A stretch of 64,000 nt of DNA from Actinomycetospora corticicola (GTDB lineage: Bacteria > Actinomycetota > Actinomycetes > Mycobacteriales > Pseudonocardiaceae): positions 4,464,001-4,528,000 of the forward strand of contig NZ_JACCBN010000001.1 of the NCBI RefSeq assembly GCF_013409505.1. The letters are read 5' to 3'. Positions within the stretch are counted from its first letter, which is position 1, and each line of letters opens with the position of its first letter. Below are positions 25,520-33,327 of the stretch, piece after piece. Both the position numbers and the translations under genes were made by a program. The notes beneath the pieces are model-generated. The model saw nothing but the letters and a program-made list of their open reading frames with translations, was not told the DNA's origin and did no database searches.

Positions 25520-26527
25520 ATGGACGCCGCGCTCGACCTCCGCGGAGACCTCGACGCCGCCCGCGACGGGGACCCGACCGCCTTCGACCGGTTGGTCGCG
25601 CCGCTGCACCGTGAGCTGCACGCCCACTGCTACCGCATGCTCGGGTCGGTGCACGACGCCGACGACGCGCTCCAGGACGCGCTGCTGCGGGCGTGGCGGG
25701 CCGTCGGGCGGTTCGAGGGACGAAGCGCGCTGCGGTCCTGGCTCTACACGGTCACCACGCGGACCTGCCTGGACCTCGTCGAGGCCCGGGGCCGCCGGGC
25801 CCTGCCGATGGACCTCGGCCCGTCGTCGTCCGAGCCCGTCCTCGACGACGCCCCGGTCGAGGTCGCCTGGCTGACGCCCTACCCCGACGCGGCGCTCGCC
25901 GTCGAGGAACGCGAGTCGGTGGAGCTCGCCTTCGTCGCGGCCCTGCAGCACCTGCCCGGCAACCAGCGGGCCGCCCTGCTGCTCTTCGAGGTGCTCGGCT
26001 TCTCCGCCGCGGAGATCGCGACGACGATGGACACCTCCACCGCGTCGGTGAACTCCGCCCTGCAGCGGGCCCGGCGCATCGTCGCGGAGAAGGTCCCGCC
26101 GGTGTCGCAGGCCCGCACGCTCGCCGACCTCGACGACGCCCGCCTGCGAGCCGTGGTCGCCGGCTACGCGTCCGCCCTCGAGCAGGGCGACGCCGACCGC
26201 CTCGTCGCGCTGCTCACCGAGGACGTCACGTGGTCGATGCCGCCGCTGCCCGGCTGGTACGCCGGACGCGGCCCCGTCGAGGCCTTCACCCGGGCGGTGC
26301 CCCTCGGGTCGTGCGGGACGTGGCGCACCGTGGTGACCAGCGCGAACGGTCAGCCCGCGGTGGCGCTCTACCTGTGCGGGCCCGCGGTCTCACCCCCCGA
26401 CGACGGGTCCTACCGCGCGTGGTCGATCACCGTGCTGACCCTGCGCGGCGAGCGGATCGCAGACCTGACGTCGTTCCTCGGGACCGAGCACTTCGCGGCA
26501 GCGGGACTGCCGCTCGTGCTCGACTGA
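25520..26527 (+). CDS. ECF sigma factor with C-terminal SnoaL-like domain
   Basis: 335 residues. Sigma-2 region (about 20-85: LVAPLHRELHAHCYRMLGSV, DADDALQDALLRAWR), sigma-4 region (about 140-195: LPGNQRAALLLFEVLGFSAA, SVNSALQRARR) and a SnoaL/NTF2-like domain (about 205-330) with VVAGYASALEQGDADRLVAL. This matches the SigX5/TIGR02960-type factors, which have the C-terminal domain fused instead of a separate anti-sigma factor. ATG 25520 has no RBS; CACACT lies 6 bases before. A palindrome copy (26394-26409) encodes PPDDGSY in the SnoaL part. Its TGA is directly followed by the reverse stop of the next gene (TGATCA). Confidence 0.92.
   Translation: MDAALDLRGDLDAARDGDPTAFDRLVAPLHRELHAHCYRMLGSVHDADDALQDALLRAWRAVGRFEGRSALRSWLYTVTTRTCLDLVEARGRRALPMDLGPSSSEPVLDDAPVEVAWLTPYPDAALAVEERESVELAFVAALQHLPGNQRAALLLFEVLGFSAAEIATTMDTSTASVNSALQRARRIVAEKVPPVSQARTLADLDDARLRAVVAGYASALEQGDADRLVALLTEDVTWSMPPLPGWYAGRGPVEAFTRAVPLGSCGTWRTVVTSANGQPAVALYLCGPAVSPPDDGSYRAWSITVLTLRGERIADLTSFLGTEHFAAAGLPLVLD
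26394..26409 (+). repeat. Dispersed palindromic motif
   Basis: CCCCCGACGACGGGTC with the exact 12-bp core, reading P-P-D-D-G-S in the ECF sigma factor gene. Confidence 0.7.
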
Positions 26528-26686
26528 TCAGCGCCCCTCGTTGGGCTCGAGGTGCTCCTCGGAGGAGGCCTCGCCGGCGGGGAACACGTCGGAGACCGCG
26601 GGGCGGTCCGGCTCGGCCGACTCACCGGTCAGCTGCTCGGCGGGCGGGACGACCGTCGCCGGATCGGTCTGCTTCTCGTCGCTCAT
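26528..26686 (-). CDS. Small acidic hypothetical protein (52 residues)
   Basis: 52 residues, MSDEKQTDPATVVPPAEQLT at the start and EEHLEPNEGR at the end; rich in Glu, Pro and Asp, with no hydrophobic segment. The ATG at 26686 has GAGAGGA about 6 bases upstream, and codon bias is normal. The stop touches the ECF sigma gene stop (TGATCA). No homologous family is recognised. Coding status is inferred from RBS, bias and packing. Confidence 0.55.
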   Translation of the reverse strand: MSDEKQTDPATVVPPAEQLTGESAEPDRPAVSDVFPAGEASSEEHLEPNEGR

Positions 26687-26762
26687 GGTGGGTCCTCTCG
26701 TGGTGGTGGACCCAGGCGGCTACCCGCGTGACGTGGCACCGGTCACCTGTCCGATCGGTCGG

Positions 26763-27311
26763 TCATGCCTCCGGCGCGAACACACGCAGGAGGTCGGCGA
26801 GCAGGCCGTAGTAACCGACGAGCGCCGTCACCTCCACGAGCCGGGCCTCCCCGAGGACGTCGGTCCAGGCGCGGTAGGTGTCGTCGTCGACCGGGTCGTG
26901 GTGCAGGAGCGCCCGGGCCGCGGTGTCAGCGGTGCGCTCGACGGGGTCGGGCCACGGGACGACGGCGTCGGCGGCGAGTCCGGCGAGCTCGTCGTCGGTC
27001 AGGCCGGCCCGGCGGGCGATCGGCTCGTGGGTGGCCCGCTCGAAGCGGCTGTCCCGCACCCCGGCCACCCGGAGGATCACCAGCTCGCGGGCCCGGTCGG
27101 ACAGCTCTCCGCCGTAGCGCAGCGCCGCCCCCAGGGCCTGCAACGGTCCCCCGACGGCGGAGTGGCGCAGCATTGCGTCGAACGGGCCGCGCAGCGACCC
27201 GTCGTCGTGCACGAGGCCGCTGCCCGCCCGGGGACCGGAGGCGATGGCGTCGTACACGGCCCGGGCGGCCGGGTCCAGCTCGTCGGGACGGAGGCGCGAG
27301 GGACGGGTCAC
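26763..27311 (-). CDS. Carboxymuconolactone decarboxylase/AhpD-fold protein
   Basis: 182 residues, helical, with a CMD-family core (LSDRARELVILRVAGVRDSR, ATHEPIARRAGLTDDELAGL). The CxxC pair of AhpD-type peroxidases is absent (VRDSRFE at that position, with no Cys), so peroxidase activity is unlikely. It may be a decarboxylase-like or lactonase-like protein of unknown substrate. GTG 27311 has CACGAT 6 bases upstream (leaderless type). It is divergent from a quinone-oxidoreductase-like gene 77 bases away. Confidence 0.82.
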   Translation of the reverse strand: MTRPSRLRPDELDPAARAVYDAIASGPRAGSGLVHDDGSLRGPFDAMLRHSAVGGPLQALGAALRYGGELSDRARELVILRVAGVRDSRFERATHEPIARRAGLTDDELAGLAADAVVPWPDPVERTADTAARALLHHDPVDDDTYRAWTDVLGEARLVEVTALVGYYGLLADLLRVFAPEA

Positions 27312-27388
27312 GGGGTCATCGTGCCGGGAAGCATCCGCGCCCGGCTCCGGTTGCCGGGAGCAGGTGTCACGACGACCAGGAGCAGACC

Positions 27389-28294
27389 ATGCGCGCAGCG
27401 CGCTTCCACCGCTACGGCGGCCCCGAGGTCCTCACCGTGGAGGACGCGCCCGAGCCCCACGCCGGTCCGGGCTCCGTCCGCATCCGGGTGCGGGCGGCGA
27501 GCGTCAACCCGATCGACCGGCTGGTGCGCGCCGGGGCGCTGGCGGAGGTCCTGCCCCTCGAGCTGCCCGTGATCCCGGGTCGCGACGCTGCGGGCGTCGT
27601 CGACGAGGTCGGTCCGGACGTCAGGGGCGTGTCCGCGGGCGACCTCGTGTTCGGGCTCGGCGGCATCGCCGACACCACCGCCGAGTTCGCGGTGCTGACC
27701 GCGTGGGCCGCGGTCCCGCCGACCTGGAGCGTCGAAGAGGCCGCCGCCGCCGGGCTCGGCTCCGTGACCGCCCTCCGGGCCCTGGCGCCGTTCGGTGACC
27801 TCCGGGGGCGCACCCTGCTGGTCGACGGAGCGTCCGGAGCCGTGGGCACCGCCGCGGCGGCGGCCGCGCTGCACGCGGGCGCCACTGTGATCGGCACCGC
27901 GCGCGAGGCCAACCACGAGCCCCTGCGCGCCGCCGGCGTCGTCCCGACCACCTACGGCCCCGGCCTGCCCGAGCGGGTCCGTGCCCTCGCGCCCCAGGGG
28001 GTCGACGCGGCCCTGCACGCTGCGGCCTCCGACGCCCTGCCCGATCTGGTCGATCTCGTCGGCGGCGACCCGACGCGCGTGGTCACCGTCATCGACCGGG
28101 AGGGCGCCGCCCGCCTCGGGACACACCTCGTGGACGCCGCGAACGACTCCTCCGTGCTGGCCGCGGCCGCCGAGCTCGGGCGGGACGGCCACTACCGTCC
28201 CCGCGTCGCCCACGTGCTGCCGCTGGACGACATCGCGAAGGCTCACGAGCTCGCCGCCGGTAGCAGCGGCAAGGTCGTGGTCACCGTGCCCTGA
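27389..28294 (+). CDS. Zinc-independent quinone oxidoreductase-like MDR
   Basis: 301 residues. MDR fold: N-terminal GroES-like part (ARFHRYGGPEVLTVEDAPEP, VRAASVNPIDRLVRAGAL, PGRDAAGVVDEVG) and Rossmann part (LLVDGASGAVGTAAAAAALH). The zinc ligands of alcohol dehydrogenases are missing, as in QOR-type enzymes that reduce quinones or enones with NADPH. ATG 27389 has AGGAG 6 bases upstream. It ends at a hairpin shared with dnaB. Confidence 0.92.
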   Translation: MRAARFHRYGGPEVLTVEDAPEPHAGPGSVRIRVRAASVNPIDRLVRAGALAEVLPLELPVIPGRDAAGVVDEVGPDVRGVSAGDLVFGLGGIADTTAEFAVLTAWAAVPPTWSVEEAAAAGLGSVTALRALAPFGDLRGRTLLVDGASGAVGTAAAAAALHAGATVIGTAREANHEPLRAAGVVPTTYGPGLPERVRALAPQGVDAALHAAASDALPDLVDLVGGDPTRVVTVIDREGAARLGTHLVDAANDSSVLAAAAELGRDGHYRPRVAHVLPLDDIAKAHELAAGSSGKVVVTVP

Positions 28295-28322
28295 GGCCGG
28301 GCCGACCTGATCGTGCGCCCGA

Positions 28323-28340
28323 GCCGACGCGTTCGTCGGC
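28323..28340. terminator. Short terminator hairpin between convergent QOR and dnaB
   Basis: GCCGACG-cgtt-CGTCGGC, between the ends of the rightward oxidoreductase and leftward dnaB. Confidence 0.5.
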
Positions 28341-28356
28341 CCGGGGCACGGGCCGA

Positions 28357-30975
28357 TCAGCCCCGGGCGAGGTCGGCGAAGCGGCTGTAGTGCAGCTGGT
28401 GGGCGATCGGGATCGTCGCCGTGGGCCCGTTGCGGTGCTTGGCCAGGATGATGTCGGCTTCGCCCGCGCGGGGGTCGTCCCGCTCGAAGGCGTCGGGTCG
28501 GTTGATCAGCATGACCATGTCGGCGTCCTGCTCCAGCGACCCGGACTCACGGAGGTCGGAGAGCTGCGGCTTCTTGTCGGTGCGCTGCTCCGGACCACGG
28601 TTGAGCTGGCTCATCGCGACCAGCGGGATCTCCAGCTCCTTCGCCAGCAGCTTCAGCTGACGCGAGAACTCCGAGACCTCCTGCTGACGGCTCTCGACCT
28701 TCTTGCCGGAGGTCATCAGCTGCATGTAGTCGAGGATGATCAGCCGCAGGTCGTGGCGCTGCTTGAGCCGCCGGGCCTTCGCGCGGATCTCCATGATCGT
28801 CATGTTCGGCGAGTCGTCGATGAACAACGGTGCCTCGGAGATCTCGCTCATGCGGCGGGCCAGCCGGGTCCAGTCGTCGTCGGTCATCGTGCCGGCGCGC
28901 ATGTCGGCCAGCCGGATCTTCGCCTCGGCCGAGAGCATGCGCATGACGATCTCGGTGCGGCTCATCTCCAGCGAGAACACGGCGCTCGTGAGCCCGTGCT
29001 TGACGCTCGCCGACCGCGCGAAGTCGAGGCCGAGCGTTGAGTTGTGGGTGGGGACCATGGCGCGCCCCGCGAGGTACAGGTGGTCGGTGTTGTCCACCTC
29101 GACGCACCGCACCGGAACCGAGGACACGGGACGGACCGCGGTCACGTAGCGGCGCCTCGTCCGCACGTCGGAGGTGGCGGGGCACCGCTCCTTGTGCGCC
29201 AGCCGCTTCCGCTCGAGCCGGAAGACCTCCTCCGTGGTGCTGAACGTGAGGAGGTAGGACGTGCTCGAGGCGTCGGTCCGACCACGGACCGCCTTCGTCG
29301 TCATCGAGCAGCGGTACCCGAGCGAGACGACCAGCTCGGCCACGTCCTCGGCGAGCCGCCGGTGGGTCACCGCGAACTGGATCGCGCCCTTCGGCAGCAC
29401 CGTGCCGTCGGAGTCGAGGAGCCCGGCGAGCAGGGCGCGGCGCTGGGCCTCGGAGGCACGCAGGTACGGCATCGGGATGTGCTTGTCGCCGAGCACGCCC
29501 AGGGTGCGGAGCCGCCCCTGCACCGTGCCGTAGGCGTGGTGGCAGGCCTGGCAGCGGACGAGACCCGAGGTCGGTGCACCGCAGTCCGGGCACGTCGGAG
29601 CGGCCACCGGCGCCGAGACGAACCGGGCCCTCCCGCCGCACGACTGCCCGCAGGTCCGCACCTGGGACGTCGCCGGCACGAACGTGGTCCCGCAGACGAC
29701 ACACACCCGCTCGGCCGGGCCCGATCCCGCGGGCAGCCGGAGCCCGTACCGCATCGGCGTGCCCAGCTCCGGCGCGAGGAGTCCCTCGGTCTCGATCAGC
29801 GCCGCGACCTCCGGATCCGCGCTCGTGAAACTCGCGCTCGCGGCGGTGCCGTCGCCGAGCCAGATGCCGAGCGCGTAGGGCGGCACGAGCAGGTCCTGCT
29901 CGGGCAGCTCCAGCGCCCGGCAGGTGTCCACGGAGTGGTTGAGGCGGGCGTCGGCCGTGGGGGTGCGGAGGGTCGCCGCGATCTCCTCGGTGGTGCGCAC
30001 GGCCGCGGGCACCCGCTCCGAGCGGCGGGAGGCGCGGGTATCGGTGAGCCACTGGTGCCGGGCGTCCGCGACGATCGTGGTGCCGTCGGAGAACGTGACC
30101 TCGAAGCAGGGACGACCGGCGAGGACGTCGGTCGCGGCGACGACCAGCGTCGGCCGACCGTCGGCGTCGAGCAGGTGGTCGCCGACCGCGACGTCGCCCA
30201 TGGTCGTCCAGCCCGTGGGCGTGGGCAGCGGCGTGTCGAGGGCGAGGGCCTTCCCAATTCCAGGCCTGGCCGCCACGATGATCATCTGCCCGGCGTGCAG
30301 GCCGTTCGTCACGTCGTCGAGGTCGGCGAACCCGGTGGGCACGCCGAAGGACACCCCGCCGCGCGAGGCGATGGCGTCGATCTCGTCCATCGTGGGCTGG
30401 AGGACGTCCTCGAGGGCCACGTAGTCCTCGGTGACCCGGCGGTCGGTCACCTCGTACACGGCGGCCTGGGCCCGGTCGACGATGTCGTCGGTGTCGGCTC
30501 CGTCCCCACCGTTGTAGCCGAGCTGGACGATGCGTGTCCCCGCCTCGACGAGGCGCCGCAGCACGGCCCGGTCGGCGACGATCTCGGCGTAGTACGACGC
30601 GTTCGCCGCCGTGGGGACGCTGGCGATGAGCGTGTGCAGGTACGGCGCGCCCCCGATGCGGAGCAGCTCGCCCCGCCGTTCGAGGTCGGCCGAGACGGTG
30701 ACGGCGTCGGCCGGCTCGCCGCGGCCGTAGAGGTCCAGCACGCACTCGTAGACCGTCTGGTGGGCCGGCCGGTAGAAGTCGTCGGGCTTCAGCAGTTCGA
30801 TGACGTCGGCGATGGCGTCCTTGCTGAGCAGCACGGCGCCGAGCACCGACTGCTCGGCCGCGATGTCCTGCGGGGGCTGCCGGTCGAACTCCGGACGGCC
30901 CTCGCCGTCACCCGACCGCTGGCCCTTGAAGCCGCCGTCGCGTCCGCCCGCGCCCCGCTCGTCGAGCACCGCCAC
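28357..30975 (-). CDS. dnaB: Replicative DNA helicase DnaB, interrupted by an intein
   Basis: 872 residues as translated, of which 469 remain after removal of a 403-residue intein (residues 243-645). The N-extein has the DnaB N-domain (PQDIAAEQSVLGAVLLSKDA) and the Walker A start ARPGIGK. The C-extein opens STLGLDFARSAS and has FSLEMSRTEIVMRM, LIILDYMQLM (Walker B) and SQLNRGPEQR, ending ILAKHRNGPT and LHYSRFADL. DnaB is the hexameric 5'-3' helicase of the replication fork. The intein splits Walker A between K and S, so unspliced protein would be inactive. GTG 30975 follows GGGAGGAG by 6 bases. It lies downstream of rplI in the usual order. Confidence 0.97.
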   Translation of the reverse strand: MAVLDERGAGGRDGGFKGQRSGDGEGRPEFDRQPPQDIAAEQSVLGAVLLSKDAIADVIELLKPDDFYRPAHQTVYECVLDLYGRGEPADAVTVSADLERRGELLRIGGAPYLHTLIASVPTAANASYYAEIVADRAVLRRLVEAGTRIVQLGYNGGDGADTDDIVDRAQAAVYEVTDRRVTEDYVALEDVLQPTMDEIDAIASRGGVSFGVPTGFADLDDVTNGLHAGQMIIVAARPGIGKALALDTPLPTPTGWTTMGDVAVGDHLLDADGRPTLVVAATDVLAGRPCFEVTFSDGTTIVADARHQWLTDTRASRRSERVPAAVRTTEEIAATLRTPTADARLNHSVDTCRALELPEQDLLVPPYALGIWLGDGTAASASFTSADPEVAALIETEGLLAPELGTPMRYGLRLPAGSGPAERVCVVCGTTFVPATSQVRTCGQSCGGRARFVSAPVAAPTCPDCGAPTSGLVRCQACHHAYGTVQGRLRTLGVLGDKHIPMPYLRASEAQRRALLAGLLDSDGTVLPKGAIQFAVTHRRLAEDVAELVVSLGYRCSMTTKAVRGRTDASSTSYLLTFSTTEEVFRLERKRLAHKERCPATSDVRTRRRYVTAVRPVSSVPVRCVEVDNTDHLYLAGRAMVPTHNSTLGLDFARSASVKHGLTSAVFSLEMSRTEIVMRMLSAEAKIRLADMRAGTMTDDDWTRLARRMSEISEAPLFIDDSPNMTIMEIRAKARRLKQRHDLRLIILDYMQLMTSGKKVESRQQEVSEFSRQLKLLAKELEIPLVAMSQLNRGPEQRTDKKPQLSDLRESGSLEQDADMVMLINRPDAFERDDPRAGEADIILAKHRNGPTATIPIAHQLHYSRFADLARG
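29041..30249 (-). other. DnaB intein, class 3-like, with LAGLIDADG endonuclease and zinc knuckles
   Basis: 403 residues inserted at GIGK/STL. Residue 1 is Ala, not Cys or Ser. Block B reads ADARHQW (His65, Trp67), block F PVRCVEVDN (Cys382), block G VPTHN (Thr401, His402, Asn403), and +1 is Ser: the Trp-Cys-Thr set that defines class 3 inteins. The two endonuclease motifs are LGIWLGDGTA and LLAGLLDSDG. Between them lie two Cys4 clusters, at DnaB positions C425/C428/C442/C446 and C462/C465/C475/C478. The motifs look intact, so splicing and homing may both work. Confidence 0.9.
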
Positions 30976-31177
30976 CGATCGCTCCTCCCACCCGTCCCGA
31001 CCGGACCGAAGGCCCCGTCGAACTCACGTTCGCACGAGGGTCCGACAATCACCGCCGTCCACCGCCGGTGCGCACGCTAGGGCCGCCCGCACCGGGTCCG
31101 CGAGGCGGTGGTGTGCACGCCCCTGTGCACGGAGTGGGGACGGACGACCATGCACAGGCCCCCGAGGTGGGCGCACC

Positions 31178-31251
31178 TGGGGACAACCTGTTGGCAACCT
31201 CCTCAGATTCGCCGTTCTCGCAGCTCACAGCGTTGTGCGCCCTGGGGACAA
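31178..31251 (-). promoter_or_regulatory. Two DnaA-box-like sites upstream of dnaB
   Basis: TTGTCCCCA on the minus strand at 31178-31186 and 31243-31251, in similar context (GCGC, then one to three bases, then TGGGGACAAC on the plus strand). One mismatch from TTGTCCACA. A role in DnaA control of dnaB is only inferred. Confidence 0.35.
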
Positions 31252-31264
31252 CAAGTGGACCGGC

Positions 31265-31301
31265 ATGTCGCCGCACGACATCACCGGCGTGTCGCGACAC
31301 G
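31265..31301. promoter_or_regulatory. Two palindromes upstream of dnaB
   Basis: ATGTCG-5 nt-CGACAT (31265-31281) and the perfect 14-bp palindrome CGTGTCGCGACACG (31288-31301). Possibly operator sites; no regulator identified. Confidence 0.4.
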
Positions 31302-31486
31302 GATACGGGACGTGGCGGCGACCGGCCGACGACCGGCGCCGGACGGTGCGGTGACCGCCGGGTGACCTCTCGTCGCGGCGCTCCTCAAACCGCACGATCG
31401 GGTCCGCCCGGGCTTGAGACCCCTCACCGATCGGCGGCCGGATTCCGGCGTGTCGGAGCGCCCCGCGACGGACCCCGGACACACGT

Positions 31487-31520
31487 CGGGCCCCGGACCG
31501 ACGATGCGGTCCGGGGCCCG
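31487..31520. terminator. rplI terminator
   Basis: Perfect 14-bp arms (31487-31500 and 31507-31520) with loop ACGATG, 20 bases after the rplI stop. Confidence 0.8.
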
Positions 31521-31539
31521 AGGTGGGTCCTGCGAGGGA

Positions 31540-31992
31540 TCAGGTGCCCTGCACGGCCAGCGGCAGCTCGACGCGGACGTCGGGGTGGAGCCGGACGTGC
31601 ACCGAGTGCGACCCGGTGGACTTGATGTGCCCCGAGATCTCGACGAGACGCTTGTCGAGGTTGGGGCCGCCCGCGGACTTGACCGCGGAGACGATGTCGG
31701 CGGCGCTGATCGAACCGAACAGCTTGCCGCCCTCGCCGGCCGACTTGGCGGCGACGGTGACCTTGCCGAGACCCTGGATCTCGCCCGCGATCTCGCGGGC
31801 GTGGTCGAGGTCGCGGATCCGCTTCCCCTCCTGGGTGCGGCGGATGGTCTCGACCTGCTTCATCGCGCCACGGGTGGCGACGATGGCCAGCCCGCGGGGC
31901 AGCAGGAAGTTGCGTCCGTAGCCGTCCTTGACGTCCACGAGGTCACCGGGGCCACCGAGGTTGGCGACGTCGGCGGTGAGGATGAGCTTCAT
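31540..31992 (-). CDS. rplI: 50S ribosomal protein L9
   Basis: 150 residues, normal length. The N-terminal rRNA-binding domain has the L9 signature ([34 protein letters not shown]), then the long connecting helix and the C-terminal domain. ATG 31992 follows an AAGGGG-type RBS. It follows rpsR by 17 bases in the rpsF-ssb-rpsR-rplI operon and ends at a strong hairpin, so dnaB has its own promoter or is reached by readthrough. Confidence 0.98.
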   Translation of the reverse strand: MKLILTADVANLGGPGDLVDVKDGYGRNFLLPRGLAIVATRGAMKQVETIRRTQEGKRIRDLDHAREIAGEIQGLGKVTVAAKSAGEGGKLFGSISAADIVSAVKSAGGPNLDKRLVEISGHIKSTGSHSVHVRLHPDVRVELPLAVQGT

Positions 31993-32009
31993 CGCGTGGG
32001 TCCCCTTCC

Positions 32010-32246
32010 TCAGCGAGCGGTCGACGTGTAGGGCAGCAGCGCCATCTCACGCGAGTTCTTCACGGCGACGGCAACGTCACGCTGGTGCTGCGAGCAGTTG
32101 CCCGAGACCCGGCGGGCGCGGATCTTGCCGCGGTCCGAGATGTACTTGCGGAGGAGGTTGGTGTCCTTGTAGTCGATCAGCTGGTTCTTGTCCTTGCAGA
32201 ACGCGCAGACCTTCTTCTTGGGCTTGCGCACCGGCGGCTTCGCCAT
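32010..32246 (-). CDS. rpsR: 30S ribosomal protein S18 (zinc-type)
   Basis: 78 residues. It retains zinc-ligand candidates C14, C17, C51 and H54 (VCAFCKDK and NCSQHQ), so it is the zinc-binding form. Actinobacteria often carry a second, zinc-free S18 made under zinc limitation; none is in this window. Signature [20 protein letters not shown]. It binds S6 in the small-subunit platform. Confidence 0.98.
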   Translation of the reverse strand: MAKPPVRKPKKKVCAFCKDKNQLIDYKDTNLLRKYISDRGKIRARRVSGNCSQHQRDVAVAVKNSREMALLPYTSTAR

Positions 32247-32288
32247 GGTGTTTCTTTCTCCTAGCCGAATTCTGGGGATTGGCGTACG

Positions 32289-32846
32289 TCAGAAGGGGGG
32301 CTCGTCGTCGTACCCGCCGTTGCCGGACGAGCCGGCCACGGGCGCGGAGGCCCACGGGTCGTCGGCCGGGCCGGACTGGCCACCGCCGCCGTACCCGCCA
32401 CCACCGCCGCCGCCGGAGTAACCACCGCCGCCGTTGGAGGCGCCGAAGCCACCTCCACCGCCGCCGGGGCCGCCGCCGGAGCGGCTGGCCTTGGTCACCG
32501 ACGCGGTCGCGTACCGCAGCGAGGGGCCGACCTCGTCGACCTCGAGCTCGATGACGGTGCGCTTCTCCCCTTCACGGGTCTCGAACGAGCGCTGCTTGAG
32601 GCGACCGGACACGATCACACGCGCTCCGCGGGTCAGCGACTCCGCGACGTTCTCGGCGGCCTGGCGCCAGATGTTGCAGCGCAGGAAGAGCGCCTCCCCG
32701 TCCTTCCACTCGCCGCTCTGGCGGTCGAAGGTGCGGGGGGTCGACGCGACGGTGAAGTTCGCGACGGCGGCGCCCGACGGCGTGAACCGCAGCTCCGGGT
32801 CGGCGGTGAGGTTGCCGACCACGGTGATGACCGTGTCGCCGGCCAT
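32289..32846 (-). CDS. ssb: Single-stranded DNA-binding protein
   Basis: 185 residues. OB fold at 1-110 ([40 protein letters not shown]), then a Gly-rich linker (about 120-170) and the acidic tip DDEPPF that recruits partner proteins. The ATG overlaps the rpsF stop (TAATG), so translation is coupled. The Gly-rich linker gives strongly biased GGN repeats at 32385-32470. Confidence 0.98.
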   Translation of the reverse strand: MAGDTVITVVGNLTADPELRFTPSGAAVANFTVASTPRTFDRQSGEWKDGEALFLRCNIWRQAAENVAESLTRGARVIVSGRLKQRSFETREGEKRTVIELEVDEVGPSLRYATASVTKASRSGGGPGGGGGGFGASNGGGGYSGGGGGGGYGGGGQSGPADDPWASAPVAGSSGNGGYDDEPPF

Positions 32847-33169
32847 TAGCTCGCGCCGGCCTTGCCCCGACGCGCTCCGGCGTTCGGGTCACGACGCATG
32901 ACCTTGGTGCGCAGCACCGACTCGTTCAGCGCGAGCTGCCGGTCCATCTCCTTGATGGTGGCGGGCTCACAGTTGACGTCGAGGACGGCGTAGATGCCCT
33001 CGGCGTTCTTCTCGATCTCGAAGGCGAGACGTCGACGGCCCCAGACCTCGACGTTCTCGACGGTGCCGCCGTCCTTGCGGATGACGTTGAGGAACGTCTC
33101 CAGGGACGGGGCGACGGTGCGCTCGTCGAGACTGGGCTCGAGGATGACGACCATTTCGTAGTGGCGCAC
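32846..33169 (-). CDS. rpsF: 30S ribosomal protein S6
   Basis: 107 residues: [20 protein letters not shown], then [20 protein letters not shown], with the usual basic C-terminus. GTG 33169 is chosen over GTG 33178 because AGGAGGTGA lies 9 bases before it, whereas the farther GTG overlaps that RBS; the family N-terminus (MRHYEM) agrees. It pairs with S18. First gene of the operon. Confidence 0.97.
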   Translation of the reverse strand: MRHYEMVVILEPSLDERTVAPSLETFLNVIRKDGGTVENVEVWGRRRLAFEIEKNAEGIYAVLDVNCEPATIKEMDRQLALNESVLRTKVMRRDPNAGARRGKAGAS

Positions 33170-33264
33170 GAGTACCACTCACCTCCTATGGACTGGTGGC
33201 CACGGACGATCCGTGGCAGGAGGGAACTCGGTCCGACCAGTCTACGGGCGACCCCGGATACGAC

Positions 33265-33300
33265 CTCGGGCGGGCCGGGGAAGACCCCGACCCGCCCGAG
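33265..33300. terminator. Terminator hairpin before rpsF
   Basis: Arms CTCGGGCGGG and CCCGCCCGAG with an inner CGGGG/CCCCG pair, 28 bases after the stop of the leftward secreted-protein gene. Confidence 0.8.
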
Positions 33301-33327
33301 TTGGTCCCTCGTGGGCTCCGACGCAGC

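Larger units (their letters stand above)
30976..31539. other. dnaB-rplI intergenic region (564 bp)
   Basis: No gene seen. It contains two TGGGGACAA sites (complement TTGTCCCCA, one base from the DnaA-box core TTGTCCACA), two palindromes near 31265-31301 and the rplI terminator. The dnaB promoter must lie here, but no clear -35/-10 pair could be fixed. Confidence 0.6.

Noticed and set aside
33169..33178. GTG 33178 as rpsF start
   Set aside because: It lies within one or two bases of the AGGAGGTGA ribosome site; GTG 33169 has the right spacing and gives the conserved N-terminus.
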